From Candidatus Eisenbergiella stercoravium (GTDB taxonomy: Bacteria > Bacillota > Clostridia > Lachnospirales > Lachnospiraceae), in assembly GCA_019113175.1 (NCBI GenBank), contig DXHY01000027.1:1-64000 (forward strand): a DNA stretch of 64,000 nt. Reading direction: 5' to 3'. This document shows positions 39,538-48,279 of this stretch, piece after piece. The notes under the pieces were generated by a model. It saw only the letters and a list, made by a program, of their open reading frames with translations. It was not told where the DNA came from and searched no databases. The position numbers and the translations under genes are program-made. Numbering within the stretch: position 1 is the first letter of the stretch; every line of letters starts with the position of its first letter.

Positions 39538-39614
39538 GCCGCCGTCAGGCGGCATTTTTATCCAGGCACAGACCGCGCCCGTGCCATTCTTTTTCTCTGC
39601 CGCCGTCAGACGAC
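39538..39614 (-). repeat. tandemly duplicated hairpin leader unit upstream of DUF4867
   Basis: Minus strand GATAAAAATG(T/C)CG(T/C)CTGACGGCGGC twice (hairpins 39538-39553 and 39599-39614). Confidence 0.75.
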
Positions 39615-39659
39615 ATTTTTATCTCACTCAATAACAGCAGCGCCGTCTTTCGCCTTTCC

Positions 39660-41132
39660 TTAAAACACAAGCTCGTCAAACAGCTGTCTGCATGCAGGAT
39701 AAATCTGCCTAAACTGCTGATATCTGGCTTCATACTTTGCGGCAAGGGACGCATCCGGCATTTCCACACCTGCCGGCCTCACCAGCTTTTCCGCCGCTTC
39801 TTCCACGCTGGCAAACGCACCGCAGCCCACCGCTGCCAGGATCGCACCGCCAAGTCCCGGTCCTTCCTCGCTTTCGATCTGCTCCACCGGAATATTCAGA
39901 ACGTTCGCCATGATTTTTCTCCAGAGCGGGCTCTTCGCCCCGCCGCCGCAGATCCGGGTTTTCTCAATCCGAAGCCCCAGGGATTTCGCCACCTCGAAGG
40001 AATCCCGCAGAGCGAATGCCACGCCCTCCAGCACCGCCTGAGTCATATCCGCCCGCGCAGTATCCATGGTCATGCCGATGAAGGTTCCTCTCGCGTTTGG
40101 ATTGTTATGCGGAGAACGCTCCCCCATCAGATAAGGAAGGAAAAATACCCGGTTCTCTCCCAGATCTCTGATGGCTGCCTGCTCCGCCCCATAATCGGAG
40201 GTTCCCAGGATATCGTCCATCCACCACTTGTTGCAGGAGGCGGCACTGAGCATACAGCCCATCAGATGCCACTTTCCATCCGCATGCGCAAAAGCATGCA
40301 GGGCATTATTTTCATCCACGCAGAAATGCTCTGAGGAAATGAAAATCGTTCCGCTGGTTCCCAGGGAAATATTGCATTTTCCCTCTCCGACGGTTCCCGT
40401 GCCGACGGCAGCTGCCGCATTGTCTCCTGCGCCTGCGATCACTTTCACATTTTCCGGAAGCTCCAGCTCCTGCGCCACCTGAGGCAGCAGCGTTCCAACC
40501 ACCTCGTAGCTCTCATACACCTTCGCCAGCTGATCCTCACGCACGCCGCAGATCTCACACATCTCCTTCGACCAGCAGCGATTTTTCACATCAAAAAGGA
40601 GCATCCCCGAAGCGTCGGACACATCGGTACAATGCACACCGGAAAGCCGGTAGGCCAGATAGTCCTTCGGCAGCATGATCTTCGAAATCGCCGCAAAATG
40701 CTCCGGCTCATGCTTCTTCACCCACAAAATCTTCGGTGCGGTAAATCCCGCGAACGCGATATTCCCCGTGTATTCGGAAAGTTTCTCCTTTCCGATCACC
40801 TGATTCAGATAATCCGTCTCCTCTCCGGTCCTCCCGTCATTCCACAGAATGGCCGGACGAATCACCTGGTCATCCTTATCCAGAATCACCAGACCGTGCA
40901 TCTGCCCTCCAAAACTGATGCCCTCCACCTTCGACCGGTCACAGTCCGCAAGCAGTTCCTTCAGTCCTGCCATCGTCTGCTCATACCAGTCCTCCGGCCG
41001 CTGCTCCGACCAGCCCGGCTGAGGGAAAAACAGAGGATATTCCTTCGATACCACCCGGTGAATGGTTCCCCTCTCATCCATCAGAAGCAGCTTAACCGCC
41101 GAGGTTCCAAGATCCACTCCTATGTACAGCAT
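39660..41132 (-). CDS. xylB: xylulokinase-type FGGY carbohydrate kinase
   Basis: MLYIGVDLGTSAVKLLLMDERGTIHRVVSKEYPLFFPQPGWSEQRPEDWYEQT...ISFGGQMHGLVILD. Confidence 0.93.
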   Translation of the reverse strand: MLYIGVDLGTSAVKLLLMDERGTIHRVVSKEYPLFFPQPGWSEQRPEDWYEQTMAGLKELLADCDRSKVEGISFGGQMHGLVILDKDDQVIRPAILWNDGRTGEETDYLNQVIGKEKLSEYTGNIAFAGFTAPKILWVKKHEPEHFAAISKIMLPKDYLAYRLSGVHCTDVSDASGMLLFDVKNRCWSKEMCEICGVREDQLAKVYESYEVVGTLLPQVAQELELPENVKVIAGAGDNAAAAVGTGTVGEGKCNISLGTSGTIFISSEHFCVDENNALHAFAHADGKWHLMGCMLSAASCNKWWMDDILGTSDYGAEQAAIRDLGENRVFFLPYLMGERSPHNNPNARGTFIGMTMDTARADMTQAVLEGVAFALRDSFEVAKSLGLRIEKTRICGGGAKSPLWRKIMANVLNIPVEQIESEEGPGLGGAILAAVGCGAFASVEEAAEKLVRPAGVEMPDASLAAKYEARYQQFRQIYPACRQLFDELVF

Positions 41133-41173
41133 GGCGTACCTCCCTTCGTTTCCACTTCTCTGTCATGTTGCAT

Positions 41174-41224
41174 CGTGCCCGTGCACGTTACCCTTATCAT
41201 AATTGATTTTCATTAAAAAATCAA
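41174..41224 (-). promoter_or_regulatory. promoter for the FGGY kinase operon with operator-like palindrome at the start site
   Basis: Minus strand TTGATT-17 nt-TATGAT (41196-41224); palindrome CGTGC-CCGT-GCACG at 41174-41187. Confidence 0.55.
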
Positions 41225-41448
41225 TCCGCTTTTACATTTTCCCGAATATTCTATTTTTTACAATATTTCAGCGCTTTTCTTGATTTTTATTTCCTTTTTT
41301 ACAATCCGTTTCCGGTTTTCCGCAGCTGTAAAGTGCCCGGACACATCTGAAGGCGGTTTCAAATTGACTTTACGTCCTGTTTATGCTACGGTAGACAAAA
41401 GGCTGTTCTTTCTTCAGAAAGGTTCAGGCAGACAGGGAAACGGGAGGT

Positions 41449-42471
41449 GTGGGATTGGCTACCATAAAAGAAATTGCAGAACTGGCAGGTGTCTCCAGAG
41501 GGACTGTGGACCGCGTTCTCAACAACCGGGGAGCGGTCAGCGAACAGACTGCCCGCAAGGTGCTGGACATCGCCAAGGCGCTTCAATACCGCCCTAACCG
41601 GGCCGGCATCGTTCTCGCCGCCCAGAAGCGGAATCTGAAAATCGGCGTCATCCTCTTCGACAATGGCAATCCTTTCTTCGACGAGGTTCTTTCAGGCGTG
41701 CAGAAAAAAGCGCGGGAGCTTGAAGAGTACAACTGCTGCGTCTCCATCTCCCGCGTCGGCTTCGATCTTAACGCCCAGATTGCCGCCATGGAGGGAATGG
41801 CAGCTGAAGGCGCATCCGGCCTCATCCTCACCCCCTGCAATGAGCCTGCCGTCCGCGATAAAATCAACGAACTGGCCGCCAGAGGCATCCCTGTCATCAC
41901 CACCAATACTGACATTGAAAATTCCGCCCGTCTGGCATATGTGGGCTGCGACTTCTACCGTTCCGGCCAGACTGCCGCCGGCCTCATGCATCTGATCGGG
42001 AAGTCCCCCATCCGCGCCGGCATCATCACCGGCTCCTCCCGCGTTCTCTGCCATACCGACCGGATCGCGGGCTTTCAGGACCGGATCCGGTCCCACTATC
42101 CCGACATCCGCATTCTGGACACCCGCGAGAACAGCGACGACGAATTTGAGAGCTATTCAAACACCCTCGCCATGCTTCAGGAGCATCCCGATCTCAACGC
42201 CCTTTATTTCGCTGCCGGCGGTGTTTACGGCGGCTGCCGCGCTATCCTGGCTTCCGGACGCACAGACATCACCGTCATCTCCTGTGACAAAGTTCCCACC
42301 ACCAGGGAAATGCTCTTAAACGGCGTCATCGATGCCACCATCTGCCAGCAGCCTTCCATCCAGGGAAGCCTCCCCCTGGAGCTTCTCTTCACCTACCTCG
42401 CCACCGGCCAGAAACCCGCCCACGAATACAACTACACCACAGTGGATATCAGAATACGGGAAAATGTCTAA
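41449..42471 (+). CDS. LacI-family regulator (periplasmic-binding-like sugar sensor)
   Basis: GTG start; LATIKEIAELAGVSRGTVDRVLNNRGAVSEQTARKVLDIAKAL. Confidence 0.93.
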   Translation: MGLATIKEIAELAGVSRGTVDRVLNNRGAVSEQTARKVLDIAKALQYRPNRAGIVLAAQKRNLKIGVILFDNGNPFFDEVLSGVQKKARELEEYNCCVSISRVGFDLNAQIAAMEGMAAEGASGLILTPCNEPAVRDKINELAARGIPVITTNTDIENSARLAYVGCDFYRSGQTAAGLMHLIGKSPIRAGIITGSSRVLCHTDRIAGFQDRIRSHYPDIRILDTRENSDDEFESYSNTLAMLQEHPDLNALYFAAGGVYGGCRAILASGRTDITVISCDKVPTTREMLLNGVIDATICQQPSIQGSLPLELLFTYLATGQKPAHEYNYTTVDIRIRENV

Positions 42472-42484
42472 CTATGAGCCATGC

Positions 42485-42656
42485 GTCGATTCAGCCGGAG
42501 CCACTGAATCAAGCTTGCTTGATGAAGCGGCTCTGACTGAATCGACATACGGCGACAGCCGCAGCCTGAAGATGCGCCAGCAGCTTCAGGCTGGCATGGC
42601 GGCCCTCGTGCGGACAACACCCGACGTGAGCCTGCTGCTACTGCTCACTCTTTTTT
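42485..42656 (+). terminator. array of three strong hairpins ending in a T-run
   Basis: 42485-42546 nested hairpin, 42563-42592 9-bp stem, 42626-42648 GTGAGC/GCTCAC then TCTTTTTT. Confidence 0.75.
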
Positions 42657-42676
42657 CCCATAATTTCAAGAAATCC

Positions 42677-42705
42677 TTGCATATATCTCTCTTATCGCGT
42701 ATTAT
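42677..42705 (+). promoter_or_regulatory. sigma70-type promoter for sulfite/nitrite reductase
   Basis: TTGCAT-17 nt-TATTAT. Confidence 0.6.
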
Positions 42706-42891
42706 GAAAGTAATCATCCGGGCCATAAAGGCCCGTTTTCTTTCTCAGGTGACAAACGGGCAGACGCACATAAGCTTCCCGAACGACCTGCCTTCCAGAG
42801 GAAGGCTTCACCTTTCATACACAGAGGTCTGCGTCCGCGCGGCGCCCGCAGCTTCTGAACAATATAAAAGCCGCGCAGAAATGAGGGAAAA

Positions 42892-44451
42892 ATGATTGAA
42901 ACCGGAAAACAGCTTGAAATCTCTTCCATCCGTGAGGAAATGAAGGAATTCAGGGAAAAGACAGACGCTTTCTACGCGGGAGAAATGGATAAGGGGGCCT
43001 ATAAGTCCTTCTCCGGCAGATTCGGAAGCTATGCGCAGAAGGGCGGACAGGCGAGCATGCTGCGCCTACGTATGCCCGCAGGCCGCGTCACAAAGGAAAA
43101 ACTGAAATTCATCGCAGACGCCATCGCCTCCCACCAGGTAAAGCGGGCGCATTTCACCACCTGCCAGACCATCCAGCTGCATGATCTCAGTGGGGAAGAT
43201 GCTTACGAAATCATGTCGGCTGCTCTGGACGCCGGAATCATCACCCTGGGCGGCGGCGGAGATTTTCCCAGAAATGTCATGTGTTCCCCCCTTTCCGGCG
43301 TAGAACAGGGCGAATACTTTAATACTCTCCCCTGGGCAGAAGCGGCCGGCGAATACCTCATGACCTTTATTCATGCGCAGAAAATGCCGCGCAAACTGAA
43401 GGTAGCGTTTTCCAATTCTCCGAAAAACATCACCCATGCCACCTACCGTGACCTGGGTTTTGCGGCGCGTCCTGACGGAAAATTCGACGTTTACAGTGCC
43501 GGCGGCCTCGGCAACAATCCCCGTCTCGGCGTTCTGGTGGCGGAAGCCGTGGAACCGTCCGATATTCTGTATTATATCAAAGCCATGTGGCTCACCTTCC
43601 TGGCTTATGGAAACTATGAATCCCGTGCAAAGGCCCGTACCCGCTACATGCAGGAAGCATTGGGTGGTCCGGAGGCCTATGCGAAGGCTTACCGGGAAAA
43701 ACTGGCCGAAGTATACGCTTCCGGTGAAGACCTGAAGCTTTCCGTTACGGAAACGCCTCTTACCAAGCGTGGAGACGGAAGCACGGCGGAAGGATTCCGC
43801 GTGATCCCTCAGAAGCAGGAAGGTCTTTACAGCGTTCTGTACCATCCCATCGGCGGCCAGCCCCCGATCACCTGGTTTGCTTCCATTTACGGTCTGATTC
43901 AGGACATGCAGGATGTGGAGCTGCGTCTGTCTCCGGATGAAACCATCTACATCATCAATCTCACCGGAGCCGAGGCACAGGCCGTCCTGAAGGCAACGGA
44001 AGGCGGCGCGGAAACACTGTTTGAGACCTCTGTCAGCTGCATCGGCGGTACCACCTGTCAGGTTGGTCCACGGGATTCTCAGGGTCTTCTGGCTGCCTGC
44101 ATTAAGGCGGTCCGTGAAGCGGAGCTTCCCGCAGATGCCCTGCCGCAGATTCATATCTCCGGCTGCACTTCTTCCTGCGGTACCCATCAGACTGGCGCCA
44201 TCGGCTTCAACGGCACAGTAAAAATGATCGACAAGGTCGCCCATCCCGCGTTTTTCCTTCACGTAAACGGCCGGGAAGGACAGGCTGACGCCTGTATCGG
44301 CACACAGCTGGGTGCCATCCTGGAGACAGACATTCCTTCCTTCCTCGTAGAGCTTGGCAGAACCGTAGCAGAAAGCGGCCTTTCCTTCTTCGCATGGAGA
44401 GACGCCAATCCCGGAAAGCTGGAAGAACTGGCAGGAAAATACATTGGCTGA
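42892..44451 (+). CDS. siroheme/4Fe-4S sulfite or nitrite reductase (ferredoxin type)
   Basis: HFTTCQTIQLHDLSGEDAYEIM...CIGGTTCQVGPRDSQGL...HISGCTSSCGTHQTGAIGF. Confidence 0.9.
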   Translation: MIETGKQLEISSIREEMKEFREKTDAFYAGEMDKGAYKSFSGRFGSYAQKGGQASMLRLRMPAGRVTKEKLKFIADAIASHQVKRAHFTTCQTIQLHDLSGEDAYEIMSAALDAGIITLGGGGDFPRNVMCSPLSGVEQGEYFNTLPWAEAAGEYLMTFIHAQKMPRKLKVAFSNSPKNITHATYRDLGFAARPDGKFDVYSAGGLGNNPRLGVLVAEAVEPSDILYYIKAMWLTFLAYGNYESRAKARTRYMQEALGGPEAYAKAYREKLAEVYASGEDLKLSVTETPLTKRGDGSTAEGFRVIPQKQEGLYSVLYHPIGGQPPITWFASIYGLIQDMQDVELRLSPDETIYIINLTGAEAQAVLKATEGGAETLFETSVSCIGGTTCQVGPRDSQGLLAACIKAVREAELPADALPQIHISGCTSSCGTHQTGAIGFNGTVKMIDKVAHPAFFLHVNGREGQADACIGTQLGAILETDIPSFLVELGRTVAESGLSFFAWRDANPGKLEELAGKYIG

Positions 44452-44509
44452 TTTTTTTATGAAAAGGGCGGCAGGTTTCTTCTCCTGCCGCTCTTTTTCA
44501 TTTCTTTTT

Positions 44510-45301
44510 TCAGATACACGGTACCGGCCTGTGGTACAGATCATGCTTATCTCTGTAATCTCCCATCAGGCGCAGCGCATATTCCATCACATGGGTACCC
44601 ATGTCGGCCCAGTCGATCAGCGTACCTCTCAGATCCTTTCTGAGCCTGCGGATTTCCAGCTGAAACTGCCCCACAATTGCCTCATCCATGGAATCCACCA
44701 CTGTGCTGACATGATGCATTTCACTGCTGAGGTTTTCATACCCCGCATCCAGTCTGGCAACGTGCTTCTTCAGATCAGAGATATCTCCCTTCATGTCGGA
44801 GATATCCTCCTGCATCACGGTCATCTTCTCCTGCATTTCCGACATATTCTGTTTCAGGCCGGCCACATCTGTCTGCACGGCTTCCATGTTCTGCTTCAGG
44901 TCTACGATTTCCCCCTGCATGACATCCATGTTTTCCTGCATTACCGACATGTCAGCCTTCAGACCTGCAACGTCTGTCTGCAGAACCGCCACATCCTCCT
45001 TCAGGCCCGCGACATCCGATTTCAGGACGGTTACGTCCTCCTTCAGCCCGGCTACATCTGTTTTCAGGACTGCCACATCTGTCTTCAGTTCTGCAACATC
45101 TGTTTTCAATTCTGCAACATCCATCTTCAGCACGGCGACATCCGTCTTCAGTTCCGCCACATCTGTCTTCAGGCCGGCAACGTCCATTTTCAGTCCGGCA
45201 ACATCTGATTTCAGCCCGGATACATCCACCCGGATTTCCTTCACCTCGGCGCTGACGCCGTTAATCGCTTCGAGTATTCTTCTTTCTGCATCTTCGCTCA
45301 T
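44510..45301 (-). CDS. heptad-repeat coiled-coil protein
   Basis: Repeated [GEV]LK[TSME]DVA heptads, then EIRRLRKDLRGTLIDWADMGTHVMEY. Confidence 0.8.
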   Translation of the reverse strand: MSEDAERRILEAINGVSAEVKEIRVDVSGLKSDVAGLKMDVAGLKTDVAELKTDVAVLKMDVAELKTDVAELKTDVAVLKTDVAGLKEDVTVLKSDVAGLKEDVAVLQTDVAGLKADMSVMQENMDVMQGEIVDLKQNMEAVQTDVAGLKQNMSEMQEKMTVMQEDISDMKGDISDLKKHVARLDAGYENLSSEMHHVSTVVDSMDEAIVGQFQLEIRRLRKDLRGTLIDWADMGTHVMEYALRLMGDYRDKHDLYHRPVPCI

Positions 45302-45366
45302 TCCATTCCTCCTCGTATTATAAATCTTCCGCACTCCCCCGTTCGTGCAGCTGCCTGTATCTGATC

Positions 45367-45459
45367 AGGCGATGCGCACAGCTCACGGCATAAATACCGC
45401 TCGCTGTACTCGCCCGGCCAAAGGCCCATGCAGGCATGACAGCCGCCTGCCGGACTTAT
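45367..45459 (-). ncRNA. conserved structured leader element, copy B
   Basis: 83/93 identical to 31681-31776; promoter TTGAAA-17-TATTGT (45527-45555) just upstream. Confidence 0.65.
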
Positions 45460-45526
45460 CTTGCGGTATTGTTCCGGCATGAACACAGCTGTGCCCCTCC
45501 ATTTTTCAGATCGATCCGTTGCAGAT

Positions 45527-45555
45527 ACAATACCGGATTTTTCCTGCTTTTTCAA
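45527..45555 (-). promoter_or_regulatory. sigma70-type promoter for coiled-coil gene
   Basis: Minus strand TTGAAA-17 nt-TATTGT. Confidence 0.5.
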
Positions 45556-45562
45556 CAGAAAA

Positions 45563-45595
45563 AACCACTGAAATGTAGTGAATTTTTCAGTGGTT
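45563..45595 (-). terminator. intrinsic terminator after znuB
   Basis: AACCACTGAAA...TTTCAGTGGTT then TTTTC on the minus strand. Confidence 0.75.
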
Positions 45596-45672
45596 CTTAT
45601 GGCAGTTTGTGTCGTTTTTTTGTCTTTTTGGTAATGTTTTTTTATGTCACATTTGCACAGTAGATCATCTAA

Positions 45673-46500
45673 CTAATGGGCACGAATAGCCCCAAAAGCC
45701 GCGAAAATACAGTAAAATATGATGTCAACAACCACAATGCTTGCACCGGCCGGGGTAGCGAGCAGGAAGGAAACCGTCATTCCCAGCGCAAAGCTGGAAA
45801 CAGAAAGCAGGACGGCGGTCAGAATCACGGCACGGTAATGCCGGCAGACGCGCATGGCCGTCAGTGCAGGGAAGATGATCAGGCTGGAGATCAGCAGCGC
45901 TCCCATCATACGCATGCCGAGAACCACAGTCACCGCCGTCAGAACGGCCAGCACCACGTTAAAAAATCCGGTTTTCACCCCAGTCGCCCTGGCAAAAACG
46001 GGATCGAAGGTGACGGCAAAAAGCTGGTTGTAAAACAGAAGATACAAAACCAGCACCACCATTGCCAGTATGACGCTTAAAACCACATCGCTCCTGCTCA
46101 TGGCGAGAATAGAGCCGAACAGGTAGCTGTTTAAGTCCGTATTCATTCCGGTGGTCACGGACACCACCATAACACCGATGGCCAGCGCTCCGGTGGAAAA
46201 CATGGCAACCGCCGCGTCCCCCTTCAGCTTTCCATTTTCGCTGAGCCGGAGCAGTACAAAGGCAGCCAGGATCACTACGGGAATCGCCACCAGAAGGGGG
46301 GCAAGATGCAGGGCCGAAGCCACCGCCAGAGCGCCGAAGCCCACGTGGGAAAGGCCATCCCCGATCATGGAATACCGCTTCAGAACCAGGCTGACGCCCA
46401 GGAGCGAAGCGCATATGGAAATGAGAATTCCCGCCACAAAAGCTCTCTGCATGAACGGATAGGTTAACATTTCACCCAGATATGAAAGCATTTCCGTCAT
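45673..46500 (-). CDS. znuB: metal (zinc) ABC transporter permease
   Basis: ISICASLLGVSLVLKRYSMIGDGLSHVGFGALAVA; ABC-3 family. Confidence 0.92.
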   Translation of the reverse strand: MTEMLSYLGEMLTYPFMQRAFVAGILISICASLLGVSLVLKRYSMIGDGLSHVGFGALAVASALHLAPLLVAIPVVILAAFVLLRLSENGKLKGDAAVAMFSTGALAIGVMVVSVTTGMNTDLNSYLFGSILAMSRSDVVLSVILAMVVLVLYLLFYNQLFAVTFDPVFARATGVKTGFFNVVLAVLTAVTVVLGMRMMGALLISSLIIFPALTAMRVCRHYRAVILTAVLLSVSSFALGMTVSFLLATPAGASIVVVDIIFYCIFAAFGAIRAH

Positions 46501-47210
46501 TGGCGTCCGTCCTCCTCTCCCAGAAATTTTCTTCCGAATCCGCTGTTTTCATATTCCTGTGTCGTCCCGAAAAAGCATCCTTTCTGAGACAGATGCAGGA
46601 TATGGTCCGCATGTTCCACCGCCTCCCGGATCGCATGGGATACCATAATCAGCGTCATGTGATGCTTCCGGTTCAGAACATCCATCAGTTCATAAAACTC
46701 ATCAATGGCAAGGGGATCCAGTCCGGTGGTAGGCTCATCCAGCAGAAGCAGGCGTTCCGCCGCGCACAGAGAACGGGCAAGAAGCACCCGCTGACGCTGG
46801 CCGCCGGAAAGCTCCTGAAAGCTCCTGTTTTTCAGATCCGCCAGGCCAAGAAGCTCCAGATTCTCTCCGGCACGCCTCTTCTGCGCCGCGCTGTATCCTG
46901 GAAGCAGGCCCCGGCTGTTCAGGCAGCCGGAAAGAACCACCTCATAAACAGATGCGGGAAAATCCTTCTGCACCGCGTCCTGCTGAGGCACGTAGCCGAT
47001 CTGGGTGGATTTCAGGCCCTCTCCGAAAAGGAGCCGGCCTCCGGAGGGCTTCTTCAGGCCGAGAAGTCCCCGGATCAGTGTGGTTTTTCCCGTGCCGTTC
47101 TCTCCCACGATACACAGATAGTCCCCCTCGTCCACCTGAAAGCTCAGGCCGGAGACCACCATCTGGTTTTCATAGGAAAAGGACAGATTGCTGCATTTGA
47201 TCAAAGACAT
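46497..47210 (-). CDS. znuC: metal (zinc) ABC transporter ATPase
   Basis: GENGTGKTTLIRGLLGL, LSGGQRQRVLLARSL, LLLDEPTTGLD. Confidence 0.94.
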   Translation of the reverse strand: MSLIKCSNLSFSYENQMVVSGLSFQVDEGDYLCIVGENGTGKTTLIRGLLGLKKPSGGRLLFGEGLKSTQIGYVPQQDAVQKDFPASVYEVVLSGCLNSRGLLPGYSAAQKRRAGENLELLGLADLKNRSFQELSGGQRQRVLLARSLCAAERLLLLDEPTTGLDPLAIDEFYELMDVLNRKHHMTLIMVSHAIREAVEHADHILHLSQKGCFFGTTQEYENSGFGRKFLGEEDGRQ

Positions 47211-47283
47211 CCGATTTCTCCTTCTATTTCCGCGGGCAACGAGTCAGGCGGACTACCTGCATGTCCATTTAACGACTGCCGCC

Positions 47284-48279
47284 TCAGTCGTTCAGCGCCC
47301 GTTCCAGGGCCGCCAGGTTCTGCCGCATCAGCGACAGATAAGTTTCTCCCCTCTCTGACTCTTCGGCGGTCAGCGTATGGCAGGAATGGAGCATGGCCGT
47401 CTCCGCTCCGGCCGCTTCCGCTATGGCGTCCGCTACCCGACCGTTTGACAGCTCCAGATGGAATACGATGGGAATCCCGTCTTCCCTCACTTTGTCGGTC
47501 AGAAAGGCAATGGTCGCGGCACTGGGCTCCGTTTCTCCGCTGCAGCCGGGAAATGCGGCGTAATACTCCAGTCCATAGGTCCGAACCAGGTACAGGAAGG
47601 GGAAGCGGTCTCCAAATACCAGCTCCTCCCTCTCTGCGCTCCCGATCATATCCCGGTAATCCTCATCCAGCGCGTCCAGCTCCTCCAGATAGGCGGCTGC
47701 GTTCTCTTCATAGATTTCTGCCCGTTCCGGATCGATGGAAATCAGCATGTCCCGGATATTTTCCACCAGAAGCTTCGCGTTAACCGGAGAGGTCCATACG
47801 TGCTCATCATACTCCTCTTCCTCCAGATGTACACCGTCCTTTTCTCCCTCTTCATGCTCGTGGTGATGTCCTGTCACCTGCATGCCCTCCACGGTTTCTT
47901 CCTCCAGCGGATCCACCCAGTCCAGCAGACTGCAGGCCGTCACCTGCGCATCGTTCCCGTCCAGAACCTCTTCCACCCAGACATCGGATTCGCCTCCCGC
48001 ATATAAAAACAAATCACTCTTCGTAATCCGGATGATGTCCGCCGGGGAGGGCTCATAGGAATGAGCCTCCATGCCCGGTTTTAATAACTGGGTTACTTCC
48101 ACGTATTCTCCGCCGATCTGCCGTGCAAAATCAAAGGGAGGAAAAATGGTGGTGACCACCTGTATCTTTTCCCTCCCGTCCGGTGCCGGCTCCGCCTCCT
48201 TCCGCACAGCCGAACAGCCGGTCAGAAACAGGCCGGCTGTGAACACGATCATAAGCATTCCCTGCAGCAATTTTCTCAA
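47284..48279 (-). CDS. znuA: metal (zinc) ABC transporter substrate-binding lipoprotein
   Basis: GLFLTGCSAV lipobox; TTIFPPFDFARQIGG; GHHHEHEEGEKDGVHLEEEEYDEHVWTSP His/acid loop. Confidence 0.93.
   Translation of the reverse strand: MRKLLQGMLMIVFTAGLFLTGCSAVRKEAEPAPDGREKIQVVTTIFPPFDFARQIGGEYVEVTQLLKPGMEAHSYEPSPADIIRITKSDLFLYAGGESDVWVEEVLDGNDAQVTACSLLDWVDPLEEETVEGMQVTGHHHEHEEGEKDGVHLEEEEYDEHVWTSPVNAKLLVENIRDMLISIDPERAEIYEENAAAYLEELDALDEDYRDMIGSAEREELVFGDRFPFLYLVRTYGLEYYAAFPGCSGETEPSAATIAFLTDKVREDGIPIVFHLELSNGRVADAIAEAAGAETAMLHSCHTLTAEESERGETYLSLMRQNLAALERALND

Noticed and set aside
44930-45235. CRISPR-like repeat array
   Set aside because: Periodic 21-bp similarity is coding (heptad coiled coil); no constant repeat/spacer structure and no cas genes.
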